Source: Aquificales bacterium (lineage in GTDB: Bacteria; Aquificota; Aquificia; Aquificales; Aquificaceae). From it: a stretch of DNA of 32,974 nt. Location: positions 1 to 32,974 of the forward strand of contig WFPJ01000135.1 of the NCBI GenBank assembly GCA_015487615.1, written 5' to 3'. The translations under genes and the position numbers were made by a program. This document shows positions 19,901 through 28,461 of the stretch, one piece after another. Position 1 is the stretch's first letter. Each line of letters starts with the position of its first letter. Under the pieces are notes generated by a model. It worked only from the letters and a program-made list of their open reading frames with translations. It ran no database searches and was not told where the DNA came from.

Positions 19901-20430
19901 TTGAGGAAGCGGAAGATATTGAAAAGGGCAGAAGGGTTAAGTTCGGTGGAGTAATATCTGATGTAACAAAGAAGAAAACAAGGAACGGAGATTATATGTA
20001 CATCTTCAATCTCATTGATAAAACCGGAATGATAGAAACAGTCGTATTCCCCAATGTTGTCTCCGCTTATGAAGACAAAATAAAGAATGATAAGGTGGTT
20101 GTGGTAGTCGGAACCATTGATGAGGATATTGAAACGGAAGAGATAAAGCTTATTGCGGAAGAGATATACGATCCGACAGAATTTGTTGATTCGGAAAGTA
20201 ACTTCATAAGGATAGTTATGTCTGAGAAGATAATAAATAACGGTATTGTTAATAAGTTGCATGAGTTTTTAAAAGAGAATCACTCTCCAAAGGGCAAAGA
20301 TATACTCATAGACATAGTAGGAGAGGATTACATAGCAACCATCCAAGCATCTCCTAAGTTCAGGGTTGAACTTAGCGGTGAACTTTTGGAAAAATTACAC
20401 AAAATCCCCGGCGTTAAGGTACTGCTTTAG
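16933..20430 (+). CDS. dnaE: DNA polymerase III alpha subunit, no intein visible
   Basis: PHP motif [54 protein letters not shown]; 1165 aa. Confidence 0.97.
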   Translation: [1165 protein letters not shown]

Positions 20431-21499
20431 GATAGGAACCCAATATCTTTATCATTTGTGTCCTCTTTTTTAACTCCTCAAGGGCTTTTTTTACATGTTC
20501 CTCTTCCTTGTGACCTTCAAGATCAACAAAGAAGACATAGTCCCACACCTTTTTACCGGACGGTCTTGATTCTATCTTCGTAAGGTTAACACCGTACCTA
20601 TAAAAACTTTCAAGCGCCTTATATAGGGCTCCTACTTCATCCCTTACCGCAAAAAGGAGACTTGTCTTATCATTACCTGTCGGACCAACATCCCTTCTAC
20701 TTATTATTAAGAACCTTGTATAGTTACTACCGCTGTCCTGAATATTCTTAGCTAATATGTTGAGATGATAGGTGTAAGAGGCAACCTCGGAAGCAATGGC
20801 ACCTACACCAGACTCCTCAAGGGCTATCTCACATGCCTTTGCGGTACTTTCAACTTCCACTATCTGGACATTAGAAAGATTTTTCTCCAACCAGCTCCTG
20901 CTCTGACCTATGGCATGTCTGTGAGAGTATACCTTCTTTATTTTATCTATGGATTCCTCTGTGGAAAGAAGATGTAAATTTATTGGAATAACTATCTCCC
21001 CGCATATCAACAGATCGCTCTCAAGAAACATATCAAGAGTGTAATTAACTATACCCTCAATAGTGTTTTCCACAGGAACGATTCCGTAATCCGCCCTTCC
21101 ATTTTCAACTTCTATGAAGACATCTCTGATGGTGGCGGAAGGTATATATTGGGCGGAAATACCGAAGTATTCAAGTGCAGCCTGATGGGTGAATGTCGCC
21201 TTGGGTCCGAGATAAACCACCTTAAGGGGTTTTTCCAGGGATAAACAGGCGGATATGATCTCCCTGTATATGTGAAAGAGGGCTTCCGTGGGGAAATTCT
21301 CTCCGTAAACTTCCTTATTAAGCTTTGAAATCCTCTCAAATATCTTCCTTTCCCTCTCAGGTACATGTATTTCCCTTCCTTCCCTCTTCTTTATATCACC
21401 TATCTTACGGGCAAGCCCTGCCCTCTCATTAAGAAGCCTGAGTATCTCCTCATCTATCTTATCTATTTGCTTCCTTAAATCATCAATGCTTTCTTTCAT
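20414..21499 (-). CDS. pheA: Bifunctional chorismate mutase/prephenate dehydratase
   Basis: N-terminal chorismate mutase MKESIDDLRKQIDKIDEEILRLLNERAGLARKIGDIK; YLGPKATFTHQAALEYFG; ACT-domain ESRPSGKKVWDYVFFVDLEGH. Confidence 0.95.
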   Translation of the reverse strand: MKESIDDLRKQIDKIDEEILRLLNERAGLARKIGDIKKREGREIHVPERERKIFERISKLNKEVYGENFPTEALFHIYREIISACLSLEKPLKVVYLGPKATFTHQAALEYFGISAQYIPSATIRDVFIEVENGRADYGIVPVENTIEGIVNYTLDMFLESDLLICGEIVIPINLHLLSTEESIDKIKKVYSHRHAIGQSRSWLEKNLSNVQIVEVESTAKACEIALEESGVGAIASEVASYTYHLNILAKNIQDSGSNYTRFLIISRRDVGPTGNDKTSLLFAVRDEVGALYKALESFYRYGVNLTKIESRPSGKKVWDYVFFVDLEGHKEEEHVKKALEELKKRTQMIKILGSYPKAVP

Positions 21500-21558
21500 A
21501 CCTATATAAACTGTACAATAAAAACATAAAGAGCTTCAAGTGTAATAAAATTTAAACA

Positions 21559-22260
21559 ATGGTTTCCTACATCACCTTCTTCACGGGAGCAGGTGTGTCC
21601 GCGGAAAGCGGAATACCTACATTCAGGGGAAGCGAAGGATTGTGGAGAAAGTACAATCCCATGGACCTTGCAACACCTGAAGCATTCCAAAAAAATCCCA
21701 AGCTCGTTTGGGAATTCTATGATGATAGAAGGCAGAATATAGCAAGGGCAAAGCCTAATAAGGCTCATCTGCTGATGGCGGATATTGAAAAGAAGTTTCC
21801 CAATGTTGCTGTTATAACCCAGAACGTTGACGGACTGCATCAAAGGGCGGGTTCTGAAAATGTTATTGAACTGCACGGAAATATATGGAAGGTTAGATGT
21901 ATAAGATGCGGTAAGGAAGAGTATAACTATGAAGCTCCTTTGAAAGAGTTACCGCCTTCATGTAAATACTGCGGGGGTATGTTGAGACCGGGTGTTGTAT
22001 GGTTCGGGGAGTCTTTGCCTTTCAACGAATTGAACAGAGCCTTTGAGATAGCGGAAAGGAGTAACTTTTTTATAGTCGTCGGAACTTCTTGTCAGGTTTA
22101 CCCCGCTGCACAGCTACCCTTTGTAGCAAAACAAAAAGGTTCAAAGGTGATAGAGATAAACCCAGAATATACACCCGTATCGGATATAGCCGACATTTCA
22201 ATAAGAAAAAAAGCAACGGAAGGAATGGAAGAGGTTTTTAAAATACTTATAAATTCTTAA
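21559..22260 (+). CDS. cobB: Sir2-family NAD-dependent protein deacylase
   Basis: FFTGAGVSAESGIPTFRG, TQNVDGLHQRAG, ELHGN, CIRC...CKYC zinc site, RPGVVWFGE. Confidence 0.95.
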   Translation: MVSYITFFTGAGVSAESGIPTFRGSEGLWRKYNPMDLATPEAFQKNPKLVWEFYDDRRQNIARAKPNKAHLLMADIEKKFPNVAVITQNVDGLHQRAGSENVIELHGNIWKVRCIRCGKEEYNYEAPLKELPPSCKYCGGMLRPGVVWFGESLPFNELNRAFEIAERSNFFIVVGTSCQVYPAAQLPFVAKQKGSKVIEINPEYTPVSDIADISIRKKATEGMEEVFKILINS

Positions 22261-23707
22261 CAATATTCTCCCATATCTTATCAACACGCCTTTTAACCTC
22301 CTCCGACATCTCTATAACCTCGGGCCATTCCCTTTTGTAACCTTCTTCCTTCCATTTGGTTGTAGCATCTATAACCATCTTACCACCGAAGCCCACTTCA
22401 TTAGTGGAATGGTCAAGAACATCTATCGGACCTTTAAGTATCTGTACATCTCTTGATGGATCTACATTGTTACCCCATGCCCATAAGACTTCTTCTATAT
22501 TGTGAACATCAACCCAGTGATCAAAAACAACGATGATCTTTTCAAGTGACATAAGACCGAGACCGAGAAGTGCATAAGCAACCTTGTAGGCATGACCAGG
22601 AAACCTTTTATTTATTGAAACAAAACAGAAGTTGTGGAAACAACCCTCCGCGGGAAGGTGATAATCCACAACCTCCGGTAGATTGAACTTTATAAGTGGC
22701 AAAAATATCCTCTCCGTTGCCCATCCTAAGTATTTGTCTTCCTGAGGCGGTTTGCCCACAATAGTTGCAAGATAAATAGGATCCTTCCTCATAACTATTG
22801 CTGTAACACGCATGAAGGGATAACGATCCACCGGCGTGTAATATCCTGTGTGGTCTCCGAAAGGTCCCTCATCAACTAAAGGATCTTCTGGATCTACATA
22901 GCCTTCTATAACAATCTCCGCATGGGCGGGATACTCTAAATCTACCGTAACACCTTTAACGAGTTCAACACCCTCACCTCTTATTATGCCCGCGAATAGA
23001 TATTCGTCCACTTCCGGCGGTAAAGGAGCGGAAGCGGAATAGGTAAGAACAGGATCACCCCCTATAGCTATTGCCACCTCAAGCCTTTCACCTTTACGCT
23101 TAGCCTTCCAGTAATGATGATTTCCGTGCTTGTGTATCTGCCAATGCATTATTATCTTGTCCTTGTCCAACAACTGTAGCCTGTACATACCAACATTCCT
23201 TATACCCGAATCTGGATCCTTTGTAATAACCTGAGGGTAAGTTATAAACCTTCCACCGTCTTTGGGCCAGCATTTAAGAATAGGCAATTTAAAAACATCT
23301 ATATCACTCTCTTTAAGGATAACCTCCTGAACAGGTCCCTTTCTCACACTTTTCGGTAATGCATCGTTTAATTTTTTCAATTCCGGAATCCTTTTAAGCT
23401 TTTCAAGAAATGTACCCGGAACCTCAGGTCTCAAAATACGGTACAGTTTCCAACCTATGTCTTCAAGGTTTTCATAACCGAGCGCCAGTTTTATACGCCT
23501 TTCCGAGCCGAGCAGATTGGTAACAACAGGTATATCATAATCGGAAGGGTTTTTAAAAAAGAGGGCTTTACCTCCACCAGGAAGTTTGCACATCCTGTCT
23601 GTTATCTCCGTAATTTCAAGAAGGGGAGAAACTTCTTCCTCAACATATACTATTTCCCCTTCCTTTTCAAGCTTCTTTATAAACTCCCTTAGATCCTTGT
23701 AAGGCAT
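22247..23707 (-). CDS. ubiD: UbiD-family decarboxylase
   Basis: MPYKDLREFIKKLEKEGEIVYV; EGPFGDHTGYYTPVDRYPFMRVTAI; CWPKDGGRFITYPQVIT; HKHGNHHYW. Confidence 0.92.
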   Translation of the reverse strand: MPYKDLREFIKKLEKEGEIVYVEEEVSPLLEITEITDRMCKLPGGGKALFFKNPSDYDIPVVTNLLGSERRIKLALGYENLEDIGWKLYRILRPEVPGTFLEKLKRIPELKKLNDALPKSVRKGPVQEVILKESDIDVFKLPILKCWPKDGGRFITYPQVITKDPDSGIRNVGMYRLQLLDKDKIIMHWQIHKHGNHHYWKAKRKGERLEVAIAIGGDPVLTYSASAPLPPEVDEYLFAGIIRGEGVELVKGVTVDLEYPAHAEIVIEGYVDPEDPLVDEGPFGDHTGYYTPVDRYPFMRVTAIVMRKDPIYLATIVGKPPQEDKYLGWATERIFLPLIKFNLPEVVDYHLPAEGCFHNFCFVSINKRFPGHAYKVAYALLGLGLMSLEKIIVVFDHWVDVHNIEEVLWAWGNNVDPSRDVQILKGPIDVLDHSTNEVGFGGKMVIDATTKWKEEGYKREWPEVIEMSEEVKRRVDKIWENIVKNL

Positions 23708-25403
23708 TTAACTTACCCCTCGTTTTAATATTGTTGACATAAAAAAGCATAACATCCTCTTCATCTTCAAGACGGGTGGGAACAATTTCCCCACCTTCAA
23801 CTTCCACATTTACATCCAAAGGTGCACCCTCAACACCCATCATGTAAAGGTAATTTGAAAGGTCCATAACGCTGAAAATGGGATTCTTGTAATCTATCCA
23901 TCCGCCGATCCTGTCAACAATCTCATCACTGCATACTATTACGCCTCCGAAAGCCTCCGCTTTTTCAAAGTCCTCCGTGATCACTGGCCTTTCATTGTCC
24001 TCATAAACAACATAGGGCTTTTTACCGTTTATAAGGGGAACTCCGAAATCCTTCCCTTTGCTTTTGAAATCTTTGTAAATGAGATCTATGTGTCTATCCT
24101 CTAAATCAAAGGCTGATATTATAAAGGCATTACCCATCCTATAAACCCTCGTATTTGAACTCAGGTAACCCCTAATTTCATCATAGCTTTCCTTTATATT
24201 TATAAGCTTTTCAATCTTTTCCCCAGCCCTGTTTATAGCTCCGTTGTAGTCTCCTATCTCCTCCTTACCATAGTTTATAATGCGATGAAGCATATCCGTA
24301 TCAATACCCTCAGTCAGCAAATCACTAACCAAGGTCTTTACATGATCAAGGCTTTCCGGCTTTATTACCACACCGTACTTACCGTAGTAATCAGGTATTT
24401 GCAGAAAATGTGAAACATCTATTACCGGCTTACCGAGGGCGAGGGCTTCGGAGACGAGTGTACTTCTTCCTGTTGTTATACATACATCAGAGGAAAACAA
24501 ATAGGGATAAACCTCCTCATCATGAACATGTATTAGATTATGCTTTTTACTTCCAATATTGTTTTTTATAGCATTTACCTGGGACAGATCCATTATGGGA
24601 TGATACTTGAATATGATATTGAGCCTGGGCAAACTTTCTATTTTCTCAATAATAAGCTTAAAAAGATCAATAACAGTCTGTTTTATATCCGCAAAGGAGA
24701 TAATAATAAGTAATGTGGGTCTGCCTCCTTCTATTCCCTTTTCTTTCTTAAAAGAGGAGAGAAAATTATTATCAAATTCCCTTACCATTTTATCAAAGTA
24801 TGTGTTTCCCACAACTATAAGTCTGTGGGGGTTACTTCCTGCTTCTATAAGTAGGTCAGCAGTCTTTCTACTCAACAAAAGGTTAATAGAATAGTTGTTA
24901 TGATATTTAAACCAATAAAGTTTACTGTAATACATCCCCTCCTGGAAGGAAACAACCGGTATGTCGTTTGTGTAGCCTATGTAACCAAGGAGTTTTGACC
25001 ACATATTTGATTCATTTTGAAATACTATAAAGTCCGGTTTTTCCTTTTTAATAACACCGTCCCTGAAAATGTAGAAGTCTTCAAGTGTCCAACGGAAAAT
25101 CTTGGACATAACACTCATAAACCAAGCTGGACCTTCCGGATGGCTGTAGTAAATAGAAGAGAATCTCTTCCCCTCTTCCTTTATGTATCTTTTTATTTTA
25201 TCTTCAATCTCACTATTCATATACTCATATTCATACTTAAAGTCCAGCCCCCTATCTATACAGAAACTCTCATAGGCGGGCTCCTGACTCACACCGAGGT
25301 ATAAAACCTTCAAGCCTTTTTTCTCAAGATATTCAAGAACAGGATAGACAATTCTTTGGTGATGAGGGGGACCTATTAAATAAACACTCTTTTTTCCTTC
25401 CAC
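23667..25403 (-). CDS. Glycosyltransferase / CDP-glycerol glycerophosphotransferase-like protein with uncharacterised C-terminal region
   Basis: GT-B-like features: LIVVGNTYFDKMVREF, IIFKYHPIMDLSQ, VYPYLFSSDVCITTGRSTLVSEALALGKPVIDV; about 180 further residues without a recognised motif. Confidence 0.6.
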   Translation of the reverse strand: MEGKKSVYLIGPPHHQRIVYPVLEYLEKKGLKVLYLGVSQEPAYESFCIDRGLDFKYEYEYMNSEIEDKIKRYIKEEGKRFSSIYYSHPEGPAWFMSVMSKIFRWTLEDFYIFRDGVIKKEKPDFIVFQNESNMWSKLLGYIGYTNDIPVVSFQEGMYYSKLYWFKYHNNYSINLLLSRKTADLLIEAGSNPHRLIVVGNTYFDKMVREFDNNFLSSFKKEKGIEGGRPTLLIIISFADIKQTVIDLFKLIIEKIESLPRLNIIFKYHPIMDLSQVNAIKNNIGSKKHNLIHVHDEEVYPYLFSSDVCITTGRSTLVSEALALGKPVIDVSHFLQIPDYYGKYGVVIKPESLDHVKTLVSDLLTEGIDTDMLHRIINYGKEEIGDYNGAINRAGEKIEKLINIKESYDEIRGYLSSNTRVYRMGNAFIISAFDLEDRHIDLIYKDFKSKGKDFGVPLINGKKPYVVYEDNERPVITEDFEKAEAFGGVIVCSDEIVDRIGGWIDYKNPIFSVMDLSNYLYMMGVEGAPLDVNVEVEGGEIVPTRLEDEEDVMLFYVNNIKTRGKLNALQGSKGVYKEA

Positions 25404-25414
25404 AGTTATAAAGT

Positions 25415-26365
25415 TTACACCATTTCAAGTTTTTCAGCCTTCTCCGATGTTACAATTTCCGCTAAAGCCTTTATAAATGTCGGATGGGTACCAGGTGTTT
25501 CAACCCTTACATATTCTTTAATACCGCTCTCCTCTGCTATCTTTCTGTCTTGTATGTCAAGCTCATATAGTGTCTCAGAGTGTTCGCAAACAAAACTGAT
25601 GGGGACAACTATAAGCCTTTTTATACCCTCCCTTCCGAGACGAACTATGATCTCTTCCGTTGAAGGTTCAAGCCACTTGGCGGGACCTACCTTACTCTGG
25701 TAAGAAAGCATATATCTTCCATGACCAAGTGCCTCCACAATCATTCTTACCGTTTCCTCCGTTTCCTTCTGATATGTATCCCCCCTCTCCACCATACTCT
25801 TGGGAATTGAATGGGCGGAGAATAAAAGAAAATCATTTTCATCCTTTATATACTTTTTGATAATGTCAACCCATGCGGAGATAAAGGTAGGATTATTATA
25901 AAATCTCTTTACTACCTTAACATTTATATCAACACCCAATTTTTTTATGGTTCTTCTAAGCTCATTTATGGCGGAAAGGGTTGTTGAGAAGCTGAACTGG
26001 GGATAAAGGGGAAAGAATATTACATCCCTTATGCCCTCGGAGATTATCTCCTCCACCGCTTCTTTTATGAAAGGTTTTGAATATCTCATGGCAACGGTAA
26101 CATGGTAGCCTTCCCCCAATATCTTTTTGAGGGCTTCAGCCTGTTTTAGGGTTTCCTCAAGTATGGGAGACTTCCCGCCTATCTTCCTGTAATACTCCGC
26201 TGATTTTGGTGCCCTTAATCGGGATATAAGAAGTGCCAGAGGCTTTTGAAGAAGGGAAGGCAAGGGGAATATATCGGGATCGGAAAAGAGATTATAAAGG
26301 AAGGACTTTACTTCTTCAAGGTTTCTTGGACCCCCGAGATTTACCAGAATAACAGCCTTTCGCAT
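25415..26365 (-). CDS. hemH: Ferrochelatase
   Basis: AVILVNLGGPRNLEEVKSFLYNLFSDPDIFPLP; LLFSAHSIPKSMVERGDTY; SYQSKVGPAKWLEP. Confidence 0.96.
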   Translation of the reverse strand: MRKAVILVNLGGPRNLEEVKSFLYNLFSDPDIFPLPSLLQKPLALLISRLRAPKSAEYYRKIGGKSPILEETLKQAEALKKILGEGYHVTVAMRYSKPFIKEAVEEIISEGIRDVIFFPLYPQFSFSTTLSAINELRRTIKKLGVDINVKVVKRFYNNPTFISAWVDIIKKYIKDENDFLLFSAHSIPKSMVERGDTYQKETEETVRMIVEALGHGRYMLSYQSKVGPAKWLEPSTEEIIVRLGREGIKRLIVVPISFVCEHSETLYELDIQDRKIAEESGIKEYVRVETPGTHPTFIKALAEIVTSEKAEKLEMV

Positions 26366-26403
26366 TTAAACTTCCCTAAGTATTACCGATAAATAATATT
26401 ACC

Positions 26404-26508
26404 ATGAAGAAGGAAATAAAAAACATTCTCCTCTGGGCCTTGGGGCTTGCGGGTATATATTGGCTGAGCGCGGGCCTTGTAATGGCCGCTATGATAAAGT
26501 TACTTTAG
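26404..26508 (+). CDS. Small predicted single-TM membrane protein (34 aa)
   Basis: ORF MKKEIKNILLWALGLAGIYWLSAGLVMAAMIKLL*, below the ORF-track size cutoff. Fills the gap between divergent hemH and the HMA gene; no strong SD. Confidence 0.45.
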   Translation: MKKEIKNILLWALGLAGIYWLSAGLVMAAMIKLL

Positions 26509-26783
26509 AATTTTTTCTCATCAAGAATTTTACCTTTATAATCCCCCGCCTTACTTATTGCATTAAGGATATCTTTACCCTTAACATTTTCCTCAGCGAC
26601 AACAACAGCCATTTTGTTATCAAGGTAAGCTTTAACCCATTTAACTCCCTCAAGCTGGCTTATTGCCTTTTTCACAGCAACAGGACACATCTTACAATAC
26701 ATACCTTCAACATCAATAACAAAAACCTTATCCGCCCATATAAAACCTGCTAACACAAGAGAAAGAATGAACAAACGCACCAT
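26505..26783 (-). CDS. Exported heavy-metal-associated (HMA, MerP/CopZ-like) protein
   Basis: Signal peptide MVRLFILSLVLAGFIWA; HMA motif GMYCKMCPVAVKKAISQLEGVKWVKAYLDN. Confidence 0.88.
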   Translation of the reverse strand: MVRLFILSLVLAGFIWADKVFVIDVEGMYCKMCPVAVKKAISQLEGVKWVKAYLDNKMAVVVAEENVKGKDILNAISKAGDYKGKILDEKKF

Positions 26784-26795
26784 GCCAAAACCCTC

Positions 26796-27086
26796 CTACT
26801 TTTTTAACAACGTTTTAACAGCTTCTATGAATTCATTAAAGGCTTCCACATTCCCTTCCGCAACAGAAGGTTTTATACAGTATTCCACATGATCCTCAAG
26901 GAATTTGTAGGCAACAGAAGAAAGGGCTGACTTCACAGCGGATATCTGAACAAGTATCTCTTCACAGCTTCTACCTTCCCTTATCATACCTTGGATACCC
27001 CTTATCTGACCTTCTATGCGGGCAAGCCTGTCAAGGACAGCTTTAACGCTTTCCTGCGGTAGGTTATATGTACACCTCTCCTTCAT
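26796..27086 (-). CDS. csoR: CsoR/FrmR-family metal-sensing repressor, Cu(I)-type ligand pattern
   Basis: RLARIEGQIRGIQGMIREGRSCEEILVQISAVKSAL...LEDHVEYC; Cys, then His-x3-Cys ligand spacing as in CsoR. Confidence 0.88.
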   Translation of the reverse strand: MKERCTYNLPQESVKAVLDRLARIEGQIRGIQGMIREGRSCEEILVQISAVKSALSSVAYKFLEDHVEYCIKPSVAEGNVEAFNEFIEAVKTLLKK

Positions 27087-27100
27087 AGTTGTCCAGTTTA

Positions 27101-27125
27101 CATATACCCGGTATCCGTATATATG
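27101..27125. promoter_or_regulatory. Candidate CsoR operator (nested inverted repeat)
   Basis: CATATACCCGGTATCCGTATATATG upstream of csoR contains the perfect inverted repeat ATACC-C-GGTAT within an imperfect CATATAC...GTATATATG repeat. Confidence 0.35.
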
Positions 27126-27132
27126 ATTTTTG

Positions 27133-27867
27133 TCATTCTCCTAATCTCTTACACATATCCCTAACCACATGCTCCCTGCCTTCCTTCTTTTTCAATACCA
27201 CAGAGGCGGAACCGATGGTAAATTCCAGCTCCATCTTAACAGGTATATTAATACGGGGATCAACCCACACCACCCACTCACCTGTAGGCTTTATAATACC
27301 GCTCGTTATTATACGGGGTTTCATCTCAACAACAAGTGAATCTCCTTCGTCACCGTACCCGGTAACAAAAAATGGAACATTATAAACATTACCGTCATAG
27401 AATATGGGCAATGTACCCGCCTTTTTTTTAAAGGCGTAGCAATAAAGTATCAGGGATGCGTATATAGGATCGTAAGCTTTTACATGATTGTGCTTTACAA
27501 CCCTTGTATACTCTATATCCTTTTTATTTCCTTTATACTTAACCACATACATAGTAACATCTCCCTTTTCAAAGTAATAGAACATATCCCTCTTATAATT
27601 GCCTTCTTCCTGAAGCAAGAAGAAACTGAAAGAGTCTAAATCCCTCCTTACTATTGATTTACCGTAATTGTTTATCCTATAAAGAAGATTGCCTATACCG
27701 TCCGTCGTAATATAAGCTTCTATCTCCATATAATTACCTAAATCCCTGTAAAAAACACATGAATGGGCAACGGGGAAGAAAAAGAAATAAGCCTTGTAAC
27801 ATGTACTCAAAGTCTCCGCAAGTGTTATATAAAATAGGGCAAATATCAAAAAGAATAACACCCTCAT
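27133..27867 (-). CDS. DUF3108-like exported protein
   Basis: Signal peptide, beta-rich 244-aa protein; ...[21 protein letters not shown]...[27 protein letters not shown] resembles DUF3108 proteins; 4-nt ATGA overlap with the upstream gene. Confidence 0.6.
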   Translation of the reverse strand: MRVLFFLIFALFYITLAETLSTCYKAYFFFFPVAHSCVFYRDLGNYMEIEAYITTDGIGNLLYRINNYGKSIVRRDLDSFSFFLLQEEGNYKRDMFYYFEKGDVTMYVVKYKGNKKDIEYTRVVKHNHVKAYDPIYASLILYCYAFKKKAGTLPIFYDGNVYNVPFFVTGYGDEGDSLVVEMKPRIITSGIIKPTGEWVVWVDPRINIPVKMELEFTIGSASVVLKKKEGREHVVRDMCKRLGE

Positions 27868-28460
27868 TTTCTACTAAAGATAAAACCGACAAGTGGCGGT
27901 AGCCAGCAGAGATTCGCCGCTATTGTCTCAAGGGCTACAAGTACATTTTTATCAGGGGAAAATCCTAATATACGAACCGTTAACAGTCCTACAGGAACAA
28001 TTAGCACAACAAGAAGACTTGTAAGCATTACGGGATTTTTGAAGTAAGACTTTAATGCGGGTAAAAGGGCTCCCTCTTTCTTTCTTAGGTATATAAATCC
28101 GCTTATATTAGCACCTATCTGGTCGCTCATCGCATAAAGGTAAGGTATATAAAAACCTTGCCAAGAGTAAACATCTACGCCGAGAAATCTGCTTGTAAAA
28201 TCTACAAACCAAGGGAAAGTCATGCCGATGAATTTGCCCCACCCGTAAGCCTCCGCCATTGATAGACTTTTTTTCTTTAGCCTCTGTTTTACAGCATATA
28301 TGCCCTCAAATATACTTTCCCCTTCCCCCGAAAAAACCCTTACCATCCACTCCACAATGGGGTTCTGGACAATACCGAGATAATCAAATAAGAACGCCAA
28401 AAAGAGACCTATAACATAACCGGTTACGGTGTATATGATTAATTCCTTAAATTCTTCCAT
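27864..28460 (-). CDS. Hypothetical multi-spanning membrane protein
   Basis: 198-aa ORF with several hydrophobic segments; sits 1 nt from the alaS stop in an apparent operon. Confidence 0.7.
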   Translation of the reverse strand: MEEFKELIIYTVTGYVIGLFLAFLFDYLGIVQNPIVEWMVRVFSGEGESIFEGIYAVKQRLKKKSLSMAEAYGWGKFIGMTFPWFVDFTSRFLGVDVYSWQGFYIPYLYAMSDQIGANISGFIYLRKKEGALLPALKSYFKNPVMLTSLLVVLIVPVGLLTVRILGFSPDKNVLVALETIAANLCWLPPLVGFIFSRK

Positions 28461-28461
28461 T

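Noticed and set aside
19350-20262. Minus-strand ORFs (147 and 138 aa) antisense to dnaE
   Set aside because: Shadow ORFs over strongly conserved dnaE coding sequence; composition typical of antisense translation.
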